From Gemmatimonadota bacterium (lineage in GTDB: Bacteria; Gemmatimonadota; Gemmatimonadetes; Gemmatimonadales; Gemmatimonadaceae): a DNA stretch of 64,000 nucleotides. The translations under genes were made by a program, and so were the position numbers. Under the pieces are notes generated by a model. That model saw only the letters and a list, made by a program, of their open reading frames with translations. It ran no database searches and was not told the origin of the DNA. Below, piece after piece: positions 17,647-28,608 of this stretch. How positions within the stretch are numbered: position 1 is the stretch's first letter; every line of letters begins with the position of its first letter. The stretch is taken from contig PLCA01000005.1 in assembly GCA_003134685.1 (NCBI GenBank), forward strand, positions 558,001 through 622,000, read 5' to 3'.

Positions 17647-18930
17647 TTACAATGAGTTCAAGAATGCATCGAGAGCTACGCTGCGCTCGGATCCATCTGC
17701 CAGCGTCTTCACGGTCACCTTTCCATTTGCATAATCATCGCGGCGAAGCAGCACCACGCTTTTCACGCCGGCGCTCGACGCGGTCTTGAGCTGGCGTGCC
17801 AGAGTCTGCGCCTTGAGCGCGTATTCCACGCTCCGCGACTTGGCGCGCAACTGGCCCGCGACCGTCATCACGTCGGATAGCATCGACTCATCGTCGGCGG
17901 CAACCCAGTACTCGGTCCCCAGCTCCGGAGTTGGCAGCAGATCACGCGACCGAAGCAGCTCGGTGAGCACGACGTCGCCCATCCCGAAACCAAGAGCCGG
18001 AAGATCCACGCCCCCAATCGTCAAAAGGAGATCGTCGTAGCGCCCGCCGCCGCAGATCGCGCGAAACTCCCCCTTCGCGTCGAACAGCTCGAACACCTTC
18101 CCTGTATAGTAAGCGAGCCCGCGCACGATTGAGAGGTCGAATTCGATCCACTCTCCGACGCCGAGGGCGTCGAGAAAGTTCATGTACTCGCGCATGTGCG
18201 TGACTGTTTCCATCACGTCGGGCGAGTTTCTAAATTCCGCCGCCAGCGCGTTGAGGTCAGTGGAGCTGTCGAGGATGCGCGACACGCCGGCTCGCGCTTC
18301 CGCGCTGGCGACAGCCTTCTCGACTTTGCCGAGCGTTACGTCGCGGGGCTCGCGGCCGGTTTTGTCGATCGCGGCGAACACGGCCGGCAGCTCCGCTTTT
18401 TTTACTCCAACCTGCGAGAGAACCGCGGTGAGAAGCTTCCGGTCCGACACTCGAGCGCGAACATCGCGCGAGGTGAGTCCGACGGCGCGCATCACGTCGA
18501 TCGCAACCGCGAGGAGCTCCGCGTCCGCTGCAACAGATGCTTCGCCGAGGATGTCGACGTTGAGCTGAAAGTGCTCGCGCAGCCTTCCCTTCTGTTGCCG
18601 CTCGTATCGGAACAGTTGGGGAACCGAGAACCACCGAATGGGCTTCCGCATGGCGTTCGCTTTCGCGGCGACCATGCGTGCCAGCGTGGGCGTCATCTCG
18701 GGGCGAAGCGCGACTTCGCGACCGCCCTTGTCGGTGAAGGCGTACAACTGGCCGACGATCTCATCGCCGCTCTTCTTGGTGTAGAGCTCGAGCGACTCCA
18801 GGGGCGGACCATCGTATTCGACGAACCCGTATCTCCGCGCGACGTCGCGCCAGACCGACATGAGATAGTTGCGGGTGGCGAGCTGCTCGGGGTAAAAGTC
18901 TCGAAATCCTGGTAAAGCTCCCTGTGACAT
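17647..18930 (-). CDS. hisS: Histidyl-tRNA synthetase
   Basis: A 427-aa class II enzyme that charges tRNA-His. The N-terminal motif is GALPGFRDFYPEQLATRNYL. Motif 2 is WFSVPQLFRYERQQKGRLREHFQLNVDILG. The histidine-specific loop RGLAYYTGKVFELFD is present, followed by the C-terminal anticodon-binding domain. It follows folC by 9 bp and precedes proS by 8 bp. Confidence 0.95.
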   Translation of the reverse strand: MSQGALPGFRDFYPEQLATRNYLMSVWRDVARRYGFVEYDGPPLESLELYTKKSGDEIVGQLYAFTDKGGREVALRPEMTPTLARMVAAKANAMRKPIRWFSVPQLFRYERQQKGRLREHFQLNVDILGEASVAADAELLAVAIDVMRAVGLTSRDVRARVSDRKLLTAVLSQVGVKKAELPAVFAAIDKTGREPRDVTLGKVEKAVASAEARAGVSRILDSSTDLNALAAEFRNSPDVMETVTHMREYMNFLDALGVGEWIEFDLSIVRGLAYYTGKVFELFDAKGEFRAICGGGRYDDLLLTIGGVDLPALGFGMGDVVLTELLRSRDLLPTPELGTEYWVAADDESMLSDVMTVAGQLRAKSRSVEYALKAQTLARQLKTASSAGVKSVVLLRRDDYANGKVTVKTLADGSERSVALDAFLNSL

Positions 18931-18939
18931 AGAGGAAAG

Positions 18940-20217
18940 CTACGCGGCGAACGGAGACACCTGCAAGCGCGACATCGCGTCGCCCACAGTGTGAAACGAG
19001 CCGGTGATGAGCAGTGTTTCGGACCGTGCCTGCCCCAGCGCAAGCGCCGCATCCATGTCCGGCTCCAGATCTGCCTCGAAGCCCTGCGCCCGCGCAAAGG
19101 AGCGCGCCTCCGCCGGGTCCCACCTGCGCTCCGCGGGAGCGGACGGCGCGTTGGTGAAAAGGAAGCGATCGACCGCCGGCGCGAGCTCGCGGATGATTCC
19201 TTTCCAATCCTTGTCGGCAAGAACGGCGACCAGAGCAGTTCGGGGCGAGGGCGGATTGATGGCGCGAATTGTCTCGGCGACGGTGCGGGCGCCGTCCGGA
19301 TTGTGGGCGACGTCGAAGATGACTTTCCCTCTGCGCTCAAACCGGCCCGGCAGAAATACTCCGGCGAGCGCTTTGGAGATCTCTCCTGGCGGCGGCAGAT
19401 ATTCCTTTCCGATCGCGGCCAGGGTTGCGATCGCGGTGGCAGTGTTGCGCGCCTGGTGCGCTCCGAGCAGAGGCGTTGTTATGGTCTGGCCGTTGAGCGT
19501 GAACGACGTTCCAGTCGCGGACACCTGGACGTCGCTGATCGCGTATGCGTCCTCGAGAATTACAACCGGCGTCGCCACGGCCTCCTTTGCGCAATTGGCC
19601 AGCAGCTCGCGTATCGCCGGCGCCGGCTCGCCAATCACGGCGGGAATTCCTGCCTTGAAAATTCCGGCTTTTTCTTTCGCGATCGCTTCCAGAGTATCGC
19701 CGAGCAGATCCATATGATCGAGCCCGATCGACGTGACAGTCGCCACGCGTGGCACGAGCACATTCGTCGAGTCCAGGCGGCCGCCCAGTCCGGTCTCGAT
19801 CACCGCCAGATCTACCTCTCTCTTGGCAAGCCAGTCAAAGGCGAGAGCGGTCGTCACCTCGAAAAACGTTGCTCCCATTTCCTCGGCGGTGGGAATCCAG
19901 CGCTCGAGGAACTCGAGGACCTCCTCCTCAAAAATCGGCTGACCGTTGACCGTGACGCGTTCCCGGAAGTCAACGAGATGCGGAGAGGTGTATCGCCCGA
20001 CCACGAGCCCTCGGGCGCGCAACAGCGCTTCGCAGGTGGCAACGACGCTTCCCTTGCCGTTGGTGCCGGCGACATGGATAGCACTCAGCTTGCGCTGGGG
20101 CGAGCCGAGCTTGGCGAGAAGCGCTTCGGTGCGCTCGAGACCCGGTTTGATGCTGCCAGTGGTGCGGGCGAATAGTGCCTGGATCGCCTCGCCGTAGGGC
20201 GTCAGGTGGTCGTCCAC
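18940..20217 (-). CDS. folC: Folylpolyglutamate synthase / dihydrofolate synthase
   Basis: A 425-aa Mur-ligase-family protein that adds glutamate to folates. The ATP loop is VAGTNGKGSVVATCEALL. TSPHLVDFRERVTVNG forms the folate-binding region, followed by ETGLGGRLDSTN and LDHMDLLGDTLEAIAKEKAGIFK. The start overlaps accD by 16 bp, an accD-folC pairing common in many bacteria. Confidence 0.95.
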   Translation of the reverse strand: MDDHLTPYGEAIQALFARTTGSIKPGLERTEALLAKLGSPQRKLSAIHVAGTNGKGSVVATCEALLRARGLVVGRYTSPHLVDFRERVTVNGQPIFEEEVLEFLERWIPTAEEMGATFFEVTTALAFDWLAKREVDLAVIETGLGGRLDSTNVLVPRVATVTSIGLDHMDLLGDTLEAIAKEKAGIFKAGIPAVIGEPAPAIRELLANCAKEAVATPVVILEDAYAISDVQVSATGTSFTLNGQTITTPLLGAHQARNTATAIATLAAIGKEYLPPPGEISKALAGVFLPGRFERRGKVIFDVAHNPDGARTVAETIRAINPPSPRTALVAVLADKDWKGIIRELAPAVDRFLFTNAPSAPAERRWDPAEARSFARAQGFEADLEPDMDAALALGQARSETLLITGSFHTVGDAMSRLQVSPFAA

Positions 20218-21065
20218 CCTGCCGACGCTTCCTTGCCGCTCATATGGCGAAGCAGCTGACCCACCGTTTGCTTGAGCTCGGAGCGCGGGACCACGGAATC
20301 AACGATTCCATGCTCGAGCAAAAACTCGGCTGTCTGGAATCCTTCGGGCAGCTCCTGTCCGATCGTCTGCTTGATCACGCGCGGACCAGCGAATCCGATC
20401 ACCGCTCCCGGCTCGGCGAGAATCGCGTCACCGAGCATCGAGAAGCTCGCGCTCACGCCTCCAGTGGTGGGGTTCGTGAGAATCGAGACGTAGGGAACGC
20501 GCCGCTCCGAGAGCTGAGAGAGAATCGCCGCGGCCTTTGCCATCTGCATGAGCGAGAGCACGCCCTCCTGCATCCGTGCGCCGCCGGACGCGGAGATGAT
20601 GATGAGTGGATACTTGCGCTCGATCGCCAGCTGTCCGAGTCGCGCGATCTTCTCACCGACGACCGACCCCATCGACCCGCCCATGAACGCGAAGTCCATG
20701 ACCGCGAGACAGACCGGCATTCCGCCGAGCTTCCCCGTGAAGGTGAGAATCGCGTCGCCCTCACCGGCCGCGCTGGTCGCCTTCTTGAGGCGAGCGGGGT
20801 ATTCGGGAAAGCCCAGCGGATCCGTGGAGCGAATGTCCAGCTCTGTCTCTTCAGATGTCCCCTCGTCGAGCAGGATTGCCGCGTACTCGCTGGCGCGAAT
20901 GCGGCGATGGAATCCGCAGTTCGGACACACATTGAGGTTGCGCACGAACTTCTCGCGGAGGTCGGTGTGACCACAGCGGTCGCACTTCTCCCAGGCGTCG
21001 GGCGGAATCTCGTGTTTTTCGTGCCGCGGCAGGCGGGGCTTTTTTTCTTTGCGGAACCATGCCAT
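20202..21065 (-). CDS. accD: Acetyl-CoA carboxylase carboxyltransferase subunit beta
   Basis: A 287-aa subunit that, with AccA, transfers the carboxyl group from biotin to acetyl-CoA. The N-terminal zinc ribbon reads CDRCGHTDLREKFVRNLNVCPNCG. Further on are FMGGSMGSVVGEK and the oxyanion-hole region ISASGGARMQEG. Full length, with ATG at 21065. It begins the operon leading to guaA. Its promoter should lie in the repeat-rich spacer to its right. Confidence 0.96.
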   Translation of the reverse strand: MAWFRKEKKPRLPRHEKHEIPPDAWEKCDRCGHTDLREKFVRNLNVCPNCGFHRRIRASEYAAILLDEGTSEETELDIRSTDPLGFPEYPARLKKATSAAGEGDAILTFTGKLGGMPVCLAVMDFAFMGGSMGSVVGEKIARLGQLAIERKYPLIIISASGGARMQEGVLSLMQMAKAAAILSQLSERRVPYVSILTNPTTGGVSASFSMLGDAILAEPGAVIGFAGPRVIKQTIGQELPEGFQTAEFLLEHGIVDSVVPRSELKQTVGQLLRHMSGKEASAGWTTT

Positions 21066-21203
21066 GCGCGCAATTTACGCGAGCGCGGGTGAGTTTGCAG
21101 CGGTTTGGCCCGTACTCGGGTTCGGCGGCTTGCGCGCGCTAATCGACCGGCCGATCTTCTCGGCGGGCTAGCGCATCGCGCAGTATTGAATCGTCGCCGG
21201 TCA

Positions 21204-21684
21204 GTCGGGCGAGGATGTCCTCTTCGGGAGCTCTCGCCTGCAGCGTCGCCTTGCGGCTCGCTGCACCGCGCCGCCTTGCAGCGGCGCTGGCTCCGGCCGC
21301 TCCCTCAGAGGACATTCTCACCCTCCTTCCCACGGGATCCGTGACTGTAGCCGGCGCGATTCGCCGCGAGGAATGCCACGCGGTCTCACCCCTCGCGCGA
21401 TAGCGCGCCGAGCGTAGCTCGGCATCCCCGCGCAAACTTGCCGCGCGTCCGCTGACGCGTCCGGGACCAAGGACCGCAACCCAACCCCCCTACCGCGATC
21501 GCCGCTTGCGCTCACGGGCGAACGGCAGCGGAAACTGCGCGCGCTGTTAAGGTCTCAGGCAGGGAGGCGAGGGATGTCCTCTGAGGGAGCGGCCGCAGCC
21601 AGCGCGGCTGCAAGGCCGCGCGGTGCAGCGAGCCGCAAGGCGAAGCGGCAGGCGAGAGCTCCCGAAGAGGACATCCCTCGCCGA
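21204..21684. mobile_element. Composite palindromic element (element F1)
   Basis: This fills most of the 679-bp accD-rodA spacer. Two 117-bp modules, 21204-21320 and 21568-21684, are near-identical in inverted orientation. Each module is itself bounded by an inverted pair of the type GATGTCCTC / GAGGACATC. The 250 bp between them carry a hairpin (GCCGAGCGTAGCTCGGC, 21407-21423). A related element with the same ends and central hairpin lies at 60.7 kb. Open frames here are by-products of repeat composition. No transposase gene is present, so it resembles a non-autonomous mobile element. Confidence 0.75.
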
Positions 21685-21744
21685 CCCCGCGCGATGCACC
21701 AAGAGAAAGCGCGCACCACGATGCCCGATCGGCCGAGCTGGCAA

Positions 21745-22992
21745 CTAGCGGCGGAGCGACAATGCGCTGCCGCGGCCCTCGCCCGAGATGCGCATCAGGA
21801 TGCCGACGGCGAGCCAACTCGCGAGCATGAACGACCCGCCATAGCTGAAGAACGGAAGCGGGATTCCGGTGATCGGCATCAGGTTGAGAGTCATGCCGAC
21901 GTTCACCAGCACGTGAACGAACCAGCCCGACATCAATCCGAACGCGACCAGGCTGCTGTAGGAATCGTTCGCGCGCTCCGCGATCTTCGTGATGCGGAGG
22001 AAAAGCCAGAGAAAGAGGGCCAGCGCGATGGTCACACCGACAAAGCCGAGCTCTTCTCCTACAACGGAGAAGATGAAGTCCGTGTGCTGCTCGGGCAGAA
22101 ACGCCAGACGCTTCTGCGTTCCGAGCGTGAACCCCTTGCCGAACCATCCACCGGATCCGATCGCGACCTTCGATTGAATGACGTGGTAACCGGATGCGCG
22201 CGGATCGGCGGACGGATCGATGAACACCTTCAATCGGTTCTGCTGGTACGGCGCCAGCTTCTCCCACATCATCGGCGCGACGACGCCCGTGGCGACGTTC
22301 AACACCATTAGTACGATTCCCTCGATCAGGTACGGCCGGTACCAGAGGACGAGGGCGAGCAGGACGAAGAACCAGGCGCCCCAGAGGCCGACGCTGAACG
22401 AGAGAACGAGACTTATCGCGGGGCTGGCGATCAGGATCAGAAGTGGCCACGCCACGCCTGCCCAGAAGAGCATCGCGAAGAAGATTCCGATGAAAACAAT
22501 GCCGGTGCCCAGGTCGGGCTGAAGCATGATGATTCCCCACGGAATGCCGACGATAAGCGCGGGCTTCCACAGATCGAGCAGTGACTTCGGCGTTTCACGC
22601 TGGTTGGAGAGCACTTTCGCGAGCATGAGCACGACGGTCACTTTCGCGATCTCGGAAGGCTGACCGATGCGGTGGCTCCCGATCGCGAGCCAGCTCTTCG
22701 TGCTCGCGGCGGTTCCGGCTCCCTTCCCGATCACAAGAGTCAGTCCGAGCAGGAAGATCGAAAACGCGTACAGCGGCGTCGTCATCCATTCGATGAATCG
22801 AACCGAGGAATGTCCGACGGAGTAGGCGACGCCCAATCCGATCAAAAGCCAGAGGATTTGCGACTTGTAGAGAGTAGCGACGGCGGTAGGCGTGTCAGTC
22901 TGTCCCGCCGAATAGACCATGGCCACACCGAACAACGAAAGGATCCCGGCTGCGGCGAGGAGACGGAAATCCGAAACGATGGGGCGACTCAT
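21745..22992 (-). CDS. rodA: Rod-shape-determining peptidoglycan glycosyltransferase
   Basis: A 415-aa SEDS-family membrane protein that polymerises peptidoglycan glycan strands in the elongasome. About ten hydrophobic helices are visible. Conserved SEDS segments include WLAIGSHRIGQPSEIAKV, LLQPDLGTGIVF and PITGIPLPFFSYGGSFMLAS. Its start shares one base or so with the mrdA stop, indicating co-translation with its partner transpeptidase. It is the last gene of the ald-mre operon. Confidence 0.96.
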   Translation of the reverse strand: MSRPIVSDFRLLAAAGILSLFGVAMVYSAGQTDTPTAVATLYKSQILWLLIGLGVAYSVGHSSVRFIEWMTTPLYAFSIFLLGLTLVIGKGAGTAASTKSWLAIGSHRIGQPSEIAKVTVVLMLAKVLSNQRETPKSLLDLWKPALIVGIPWGIIMLQPDLGTGIVFIGIFFAMLFWAGVAWPLLILIASPAISLVLSFSVGLWGAWFFVLLALVLWYRPYLIEGIVLMVLNVATGVVAPMMWEKLAPYQQNRLKVFIDPSADPRASGYHVIQSKVAIGSGGWFGKGFTLGTQKRLAFLPEQHTDFIFSVVGEELGFVGVTIALALFLWLFLRITKIAERANDSYSSLVAFGLMSGWFVHVLVNVGMTLNLMPITGIPLPFFSYGGSFMLASWLAVGILMRISGEGRGSALSLRR

Positions 22993-24758
22993 CAGCCCTC
23001 GTCCATCACTGCCTTGATCGGCCCGACCTTCAGAAAATGGCCGATGATCGCTGATGCGATGTGTGCCGCACGCGAGCCATGCAATCCGAATTCAAGAAGA
23101 ACCGCGACGACGATCTTCGGCTTGTCAGCCGGAGCGAAGCCGACGAACCAGCCATGATCGTCACCGCCGGTGTTCTGCGCCGTGCCCGTCTTGCCGGCGA
23201 GGGTGAGACCCTGAATCGCGGATGCGCCCGCGGTGCCGCCTGCTTCCAAAACCGCCTTCAGTCCCTCCAGCACCACGGAATCCTGCAGGCTTGTCAGGGT
23301 GAACACCTGCTTCCGCTGCGGTACCAGGTGAGCGATCTCAGGACGCGGCGCCATACCCTTGGCCGCGAACGCGCTATAGAGCTTCGCCATATTGACGACG
23401 GTCTGCGAGTTCGCTCCCTGCCCGATCGCCAGGTTCAACGTCTCGGCGTTGCTCCACCCTCGCGCGCCGTACTTCTTGTTGTAATAGTCGATCGCGTAGG
23501 GCCAGCGCGCCTGCGTCTCCTCAGGCAGATCGATGCCTGACTTGTCGCGCATGGTCAGGCTGATCCCTCCTGCGATGAACCTCGCGAGACCGATCTTCAG
23601 CCCGAGCTGATAGAAGTACACGTCGCACGAGTGCTTGATCGCGCCCTCGAGACTGAGCGAGCCGTGGCCCTTCTTCTCCCAGCAGCGGAAGTAGCGGTTG
23701 CCGAACTGGTAACCACCGGTGCAAGGCACGGGCATGTGGTCATCCACGCCGACGACGCCCTCCTCGAGGCCGATGATCGAGGTGGCGAGCTTGAACGTCG
23801 AGCCGGGCGGATACGTTCCCTGAATCGCCTTGTTTACGAGAGGGCGCCGCTTGTCATCGAGGAGCTTCTTGTAATACTCCACAGGAATCCCGCCGGTGAA
23901 CTTGTTCGGATCCCAGCTCGGCGCGCTGTAGAGCGCGAGGACTTCGCCGGTATTCGGGTCGATCGCAACCGCGCCACCCTGCAGCGAATCGGCGAAGAGG
24001 CCCACCGTGAACTTCTGGAGATCGAGATCGATGTTCGTGTAGAGCGGCGGCGCGCCTTCCGCGCTCAGATCAGGCCTTGGCCCCTCGCCCCTCACGGGGC
24101 GGCCACGCGCATCGACCTCGTCGAAGCGTACGCCTTCCTTGCCGTGGAGTATCGGCTCGTACTGTTTCTCGAGCCCGGCCTTCCCGATCTGTTGTCCGGG
24201 TTTGTAGCTCGCGTACTTCGGATCGTTGAGATCCGATTCAGTAATCTCGCCCGTGTAGCCGACGAACGACGCCACTACTGGTCCGTCGGGATAGTATCGC
24301 TTCGGAACTGATTGGATGATCAGTCGCGGAAAATCGAGCCGATGCTCCTCGAGAACCGAAACGATGTCGATGGTCGCGTCAGGGAGAATGACCGTCGGTC
24401 TCGTCGGCGCGCGGCGATAGCGGCTAATGGCTTTGTTGATGTCGTTCTGTCCGAGCTGAAGCGTCGGCGCCAGCTGTGCGAGCGCGCTGCGCAAGCTGTC
24501 GACGCTCGGCGCCGTGATCGAGACGGAGTACGCGGGAAGATTCTCAGCGATCACCTCGCCGTGCCGGTCGTAGATGATTCCGCGCGGCGCGGGCAGAGGA
24601 ATCGGACGCAGCCGATTCTCCTCCGACTGCATCACGTACTGCTTGTACTGGATGACCTGCGTCTTGAAAAACGCCCCGACGAGAAGCACGAATCCGATCG
24701 CGAGGGCCATCGAGCTCATCCTCGCTCTCCTGGCCACGTCGTTCGGATGAAAGCTCAT
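22992..24758 (-). CDS. mrdA: Penicillin-binding protein 2 (elongasome transpeptidase)
   Basis: A 588-aa class B PBP with one N-terminal transmembrane helix (MALAIGFVLLVGAFF). The dimerisation/allosteric domain follows, starting at PAPRGIIYDRHGEVIAEN. The transpeptidase domain has the active-site serine in PPGSTFKLA, an SxN-equivalent SCD in HSCDVYFYQLG and the KTGTAQN box. The ATG at 24758 forms an ATGA overlap with mreD; the longer frame runs back through mreD. It crosslinks peptidoglycan together with RodA. Confidence 0.95.
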   Translation of the reverse strand: MSFHPNDVARRARMSSMALAIGFVLLVGAFFKTQVIQYKQYVMQSEENRLRPIPLPAPRGIIYDRHGEVIAENLPAYSVSITAPSVDSLRSALAQLAPTLQLGQNDINKAISRYRRAPTRPTVILPDATIDIVSVLEEHRLDFPRLIIQSVPKRYYPDGPVVASFVGYTGEITESDLNDPKYASYKPGQQIGKAGLEKQYEPILHGKEGVRFDEVDARGRPVRGEGPRPDLSAEGAPPLYTNIDLDLQKFTVGLFADSLQGGAVAIDPNTGEVLALYSAPSWDPNKFTGGIPVEYYKKLLDDKRRPLVNKAIQGTYPPGSTFKLATSIIGLEEGVVGVDDHMPVPCTGGYQFGNRYFRCWEKKGHGSLSLEGAIKHSCDVYFYQLGLKIGLARFIAGGISLTMRDKSGIDLPEETQARWPYAIDYYNKKYGARGWSNAETLNLAIGQGANSQTVVNMAKLYSAFAAKGMAPRPEIAHLVPQRKQVFTLTSLQDSVVLEGLKAVLEAGGTAGASAIQGLTLAGKTGTAQNTGGDDHGWFVGFAPADKPKIVVAVLLEFGLHGSRAAHIASAIIGHFLKVGPIKAVMDEG

Positions 24759-25243
24759 GTGGAAGTCGGCTCGAGTAGCGGTCGCATGATGAAGAGTAAC
24801 AGAACGCCCACGGCCGCGGTTACCGCCGCTGAGAGTGGCGACCAAAGCAGTAGCTGCTGAAGCAGTTCGAATCCATGCACGCGTTGCTCACCGATGAAGT
24901 ACAGGATGTCGAACACCCACTTCCCGAGGAAAAAGAAGAAAGCGTTGAGCACGAGATTGTCGGCGAAGAACACAGCTTTGAGATAGGAAGCGCCGAAACC
25001 AACGACCGTCATCGCGAGCGCGCCGGCGCCGAGAGCGTCCGGTGCGAGCGAATCGGAAATCATGCCCAGCGCGAACCCGATCACGGCTGCCGTCGCCGGC
25101 CGGACGCGCACTGCCGCAAGCAGCAGCGCCAGAACCAGGAAGTCCATCGGCGCGCGCCAGCCGAGGAGAGGACGGAGCGTGTAGTGAAGGACGATGAAGA
25201 TGAGGAAGCTGATTATCGCGCGAATCGCTCCGCCCACGTTCAT
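24755..25243 (-). CDS. mreD: Rod-shape-determining protein MreD
   Basis: A 162-aa membrane protein with five or six hydrophobic segments and little polar sequence, as expected for MreD. The identity rests mainly on position between mreC (4-bp overlap) and mrdA (4-bp overlap), size and topology, because MreD is poorly conserved. It is a component of the elongasome linking MreB filaments to the wall synthases. Confidence 0.9.
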   Translation of the reverse strand: MNVGGAIRAIISFLIFIVLHYTLRPLLGWRAPMDFLVLALLLAAVRVRPATAAVIGFALGMISDSLAPDALGAGALAMTVVGFGASYLKAVFFADNLVLNAFFFFLGKWVFDILYFIGEQRVHGFELLQQLLLWSPLSAAVTAAVGVLLLFIMRPLLEPTST

Positions 25244-26385
25244 CGCGCTGCTCCCGGTCGATGCGGAATCGTGTCGGTTCTCACGGAATCGCGTCTGTTC
25301 GTATCGCGAGCCGCGGAGTCGCGGCGCGCGCGGGCGGCGGCTGTGTCTACGGGTCTCCGGATGGGAGCGGGTCTCGGAGCGACGGCCGGCGCCTTGGCGC
25401 TGTCGGTCACGCCGAGCGGAACACCACCATTCGAGCGCGCAATGCTGTCGAGCACGGCTCTGCGCGCGGCGGCCTCCGCCAGTGCCGCGGCCCTCGCCGC
25501 CGAATCACCCGACACGATGATGCGCTGCGTCGCCTGATCGACCTGAGCCACGTTCTGCCACACACCGTCGAACCCCTTGGCGAGCCGGTCGCGACGCAGG
25601 ATCATGACGGAATAGACGTCCGACGGATTGACCGCCGGACGCAGCAGATAGGTGCGCGCCCAGCCTTCGTTCGTCTTCATCTCTTCCAGTACCGTTCCAA
25701 TGGGAATGCCGCGCGGCCACACCCCGCCCCAGCCGGAGCTGACGATCACCGCGCCCGGCTTGAGTGTCGCTCTGAACGGAACCCCGCGCAGCTCGATCAG
25801 ATACCCACCCGTCGCCGATCCCGTGAGATGCGCCTGCGCGATCCCGAATGCGGTGCCGTCGGGCGACATCGCGCTGACGCGGAAATCCGGATGCGTCCAG
25901 AGCATGGCGTGGCTCATCGTGGGATCCACCTGATCCACCACACCGACCAAGCCCTCCGGAGCGATCACGGGACTGAGTCTGCTGACGCCAGCGCGCGAGC
26001 CGGCGCTTAGAATCACGGTGGTCTCGTCCCTGACGCCGCGGCCGTGCAGGGCTTCAGTGGGTATGAAGCCCCAGCGGAGGCGGGAGCCGAGCCCGATGAT
26101 CTTTCTCAGGCGGTCATTCTCGCTCTCGAGCGAGCCAGCTTTCATCGAGTTGAGCGAGAGGCTGTCGATGCTCGCCTGCTTGGCGTCCGCCAGGAGCAGC
26201 GACTGTCGGCCCCGCTCGGATCTTTCCTGGAGCATCACGAGCGGAGCAAGGAACGTACGCCGCATTCCTGTCGCGGCGGGATCGCGCATCGTGTTCGGAA
26301 GAGCACGGGCCGCGAGCGCCAGGACAATGCAGGTAGTTAGAACGATCAGGTCGAGCCGGGTGTTGCTTCTTATGGCGCGGGCCAA
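25240..26385 (-). CDS. mreC: Rod-shape-determining protein MreC
   Basis: A 381-aa bitopic protein. The N-terminal helix (LIVLTTCIVLALAARAL) is followed by a coiled-coil segment (SLLLADAKQASIDSL...LESENDRLRKIIGL) and the beta-rich MreC core, with SAGSRAGVSRLSPVIAPEGLVGVVDQV and ATLKPGAVIVSSGWGGVWPRGIPIGTV. After the core comes an unusual tail of about 80 residues rich in Ala, Arg, Asp and Pro, probably disordered in the periplasm. It is 8 bp downstream of mreB. Confidence 0.94.
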   Translation of the reverse strand: MARAIRSNTRLDLIVLTTCIVLALAARALPNTMRDPAATGMRRTFLAPLVMLQERSERGRQSLLLADAKQASIDSLSLNSMKAGSLESENDRLRKIIGLGSRLRWGFIPTEALHGRGVRDETTVILSAGSRAGVSRLSPVIAPEGLVGVVDQVDPTMSHAMLWTHPDFRVSAMSPDGTAFGIAQAHLTGSATGGYLIELRGVPFRATLKPGAVIVSSGWGGVWPRGIPIGTVLEEMKTNEGWARTYLLRPAVNPSDVYSVMILRRDRLAKGFDGVWQNVAQVDQATQRIIVSGDSAARAAALAEAAARRAVLDSIARSNGGVPLGVTDSAKAPAVAPRPAPIRRPVDTAAARARRDSAARDTNRRDSVRTDTIPHRPGAAR

Positions 26386-26393
26386 CTTTTACC

Positions 26394-27430
26394 TCAAGTC
26401 GCTAGGACGGACCAGTATTTCGCCTCATCATCAAGTATTCGGCCACAACCCCGCACCACACAGGTCAGAGGATCCTCGTCGACGTGGATCGGCAGACCGG
26501 TTTCCTGGGACAGCAGCACATCGAGGCCGCGAATGAGAGCGCCGCCGCCCGTCATCACGATGCCACGGTCCACGATATCGGCCGCAAGTTCGGGAGGGGT
26601 GATCTCCAGCGCGCGGCGTACCGCGTCGACGATCTGCTGAATCGGCTCCTGAACCGCGTCGCGGATCTCCGACGAATGCACGCGCACCGTCTTCGGGATA
26701 CCTGATACAAGATCCCTGCCTTTGACGTCCATTTCCCTCTCATCCCCGACTGGCGCCGCGGATCCGATCTGAATCTTCACCTGCTCAGCGGTCGATTCAC
26801 CGACGAGGAGGTTGTAGTTCTTGCGCATGAATTGAACGATCGCCATGTCGAGCTCGTCGCCACCCGTGCGGATCGAGGTATCGCTCACGATGCCCGACAG
26901 CGCGATCACAGCGATTTCGGTAGTTCCACCCCCGATGTCGATCACCATGTTGCCTGTGGGCGTCTCGACTGGCAGCCCCACGCCAATCGCCGCGGCCATG
27001 GGTTCGGCGACCATGAAGACTTCTTTGGCGCCGGCGCCAAGCGCCGAGTCGCGGACGGCGCGCTTCTCCACTTCGGTGATGCCGGAAGGAACGCAGACGA
27101 TCACGCGCGGCTTCACCTTGAAGACGTGGTTTTCAATGATCAGGGCGAGAAAATATCTCAGCATTTTCTCGGTGACGTCGAAGTCGGCGATGACGCCGTC
27201 CTTCATCGGTCTCACCGCGATGACGCCTTCAGGCGTGCGGCCAAGCATGCGCTTCGCCTCGAGTCCGACGCCTTTGATTTTTCTCGTCTCGCGATCGAGC
27301 GCGACGACCGAAGGCTCGTTCAGCACGATGCCTTCGCCCTTCACGTAGATCAATGTATTCGCGGTGCCGAGGTCCACGGCAATCGCATTCGCCGGAAACA
27401 GCGCACCCGGCTTAAAGAATGGCCAGCGCA

Positions 27431-27431
<1 letters not shown>
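26394..27431 (-). CDS. mreB: Rod-shape-determining actin-like protein MreB
   Basis: A 345-aa bacterial actin. Nucleotide-binding signatures: phosphate 1 [17 protein letters not shown], phosphate 2 [19 protein letters not shown] and the adenosine motif [15 protein letters not shown]. The ATG at 27431 shares a base with the ald stop (TAATG), so translation is coupled. It directs lateral wall synthesis in rod cells, with mreC, mreD, mrdA and rodA downstream in the same operon. Confidence 0.97.
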
Positions 27432-28546
<1,115 letters not shown>

Positions 28547-28608
28547 AATTAGTTCAGGGACTCTAATTTGATTGTGAATTAACAGATTCGTCGGTGCTAC
28601 TTGAACGT

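Noticed and set aside
21574-22311. 245-aa plus-strand frame starting in element F1
   Set aside because: Most of it is antisense to rodA; the first part is repeat-derived.
21512-22570. 352-aa minus-strand frame overlapping rodA out of frame
   Set aside because: rodA is clearly coded in another frame, and the frame ends in repeat sequence.
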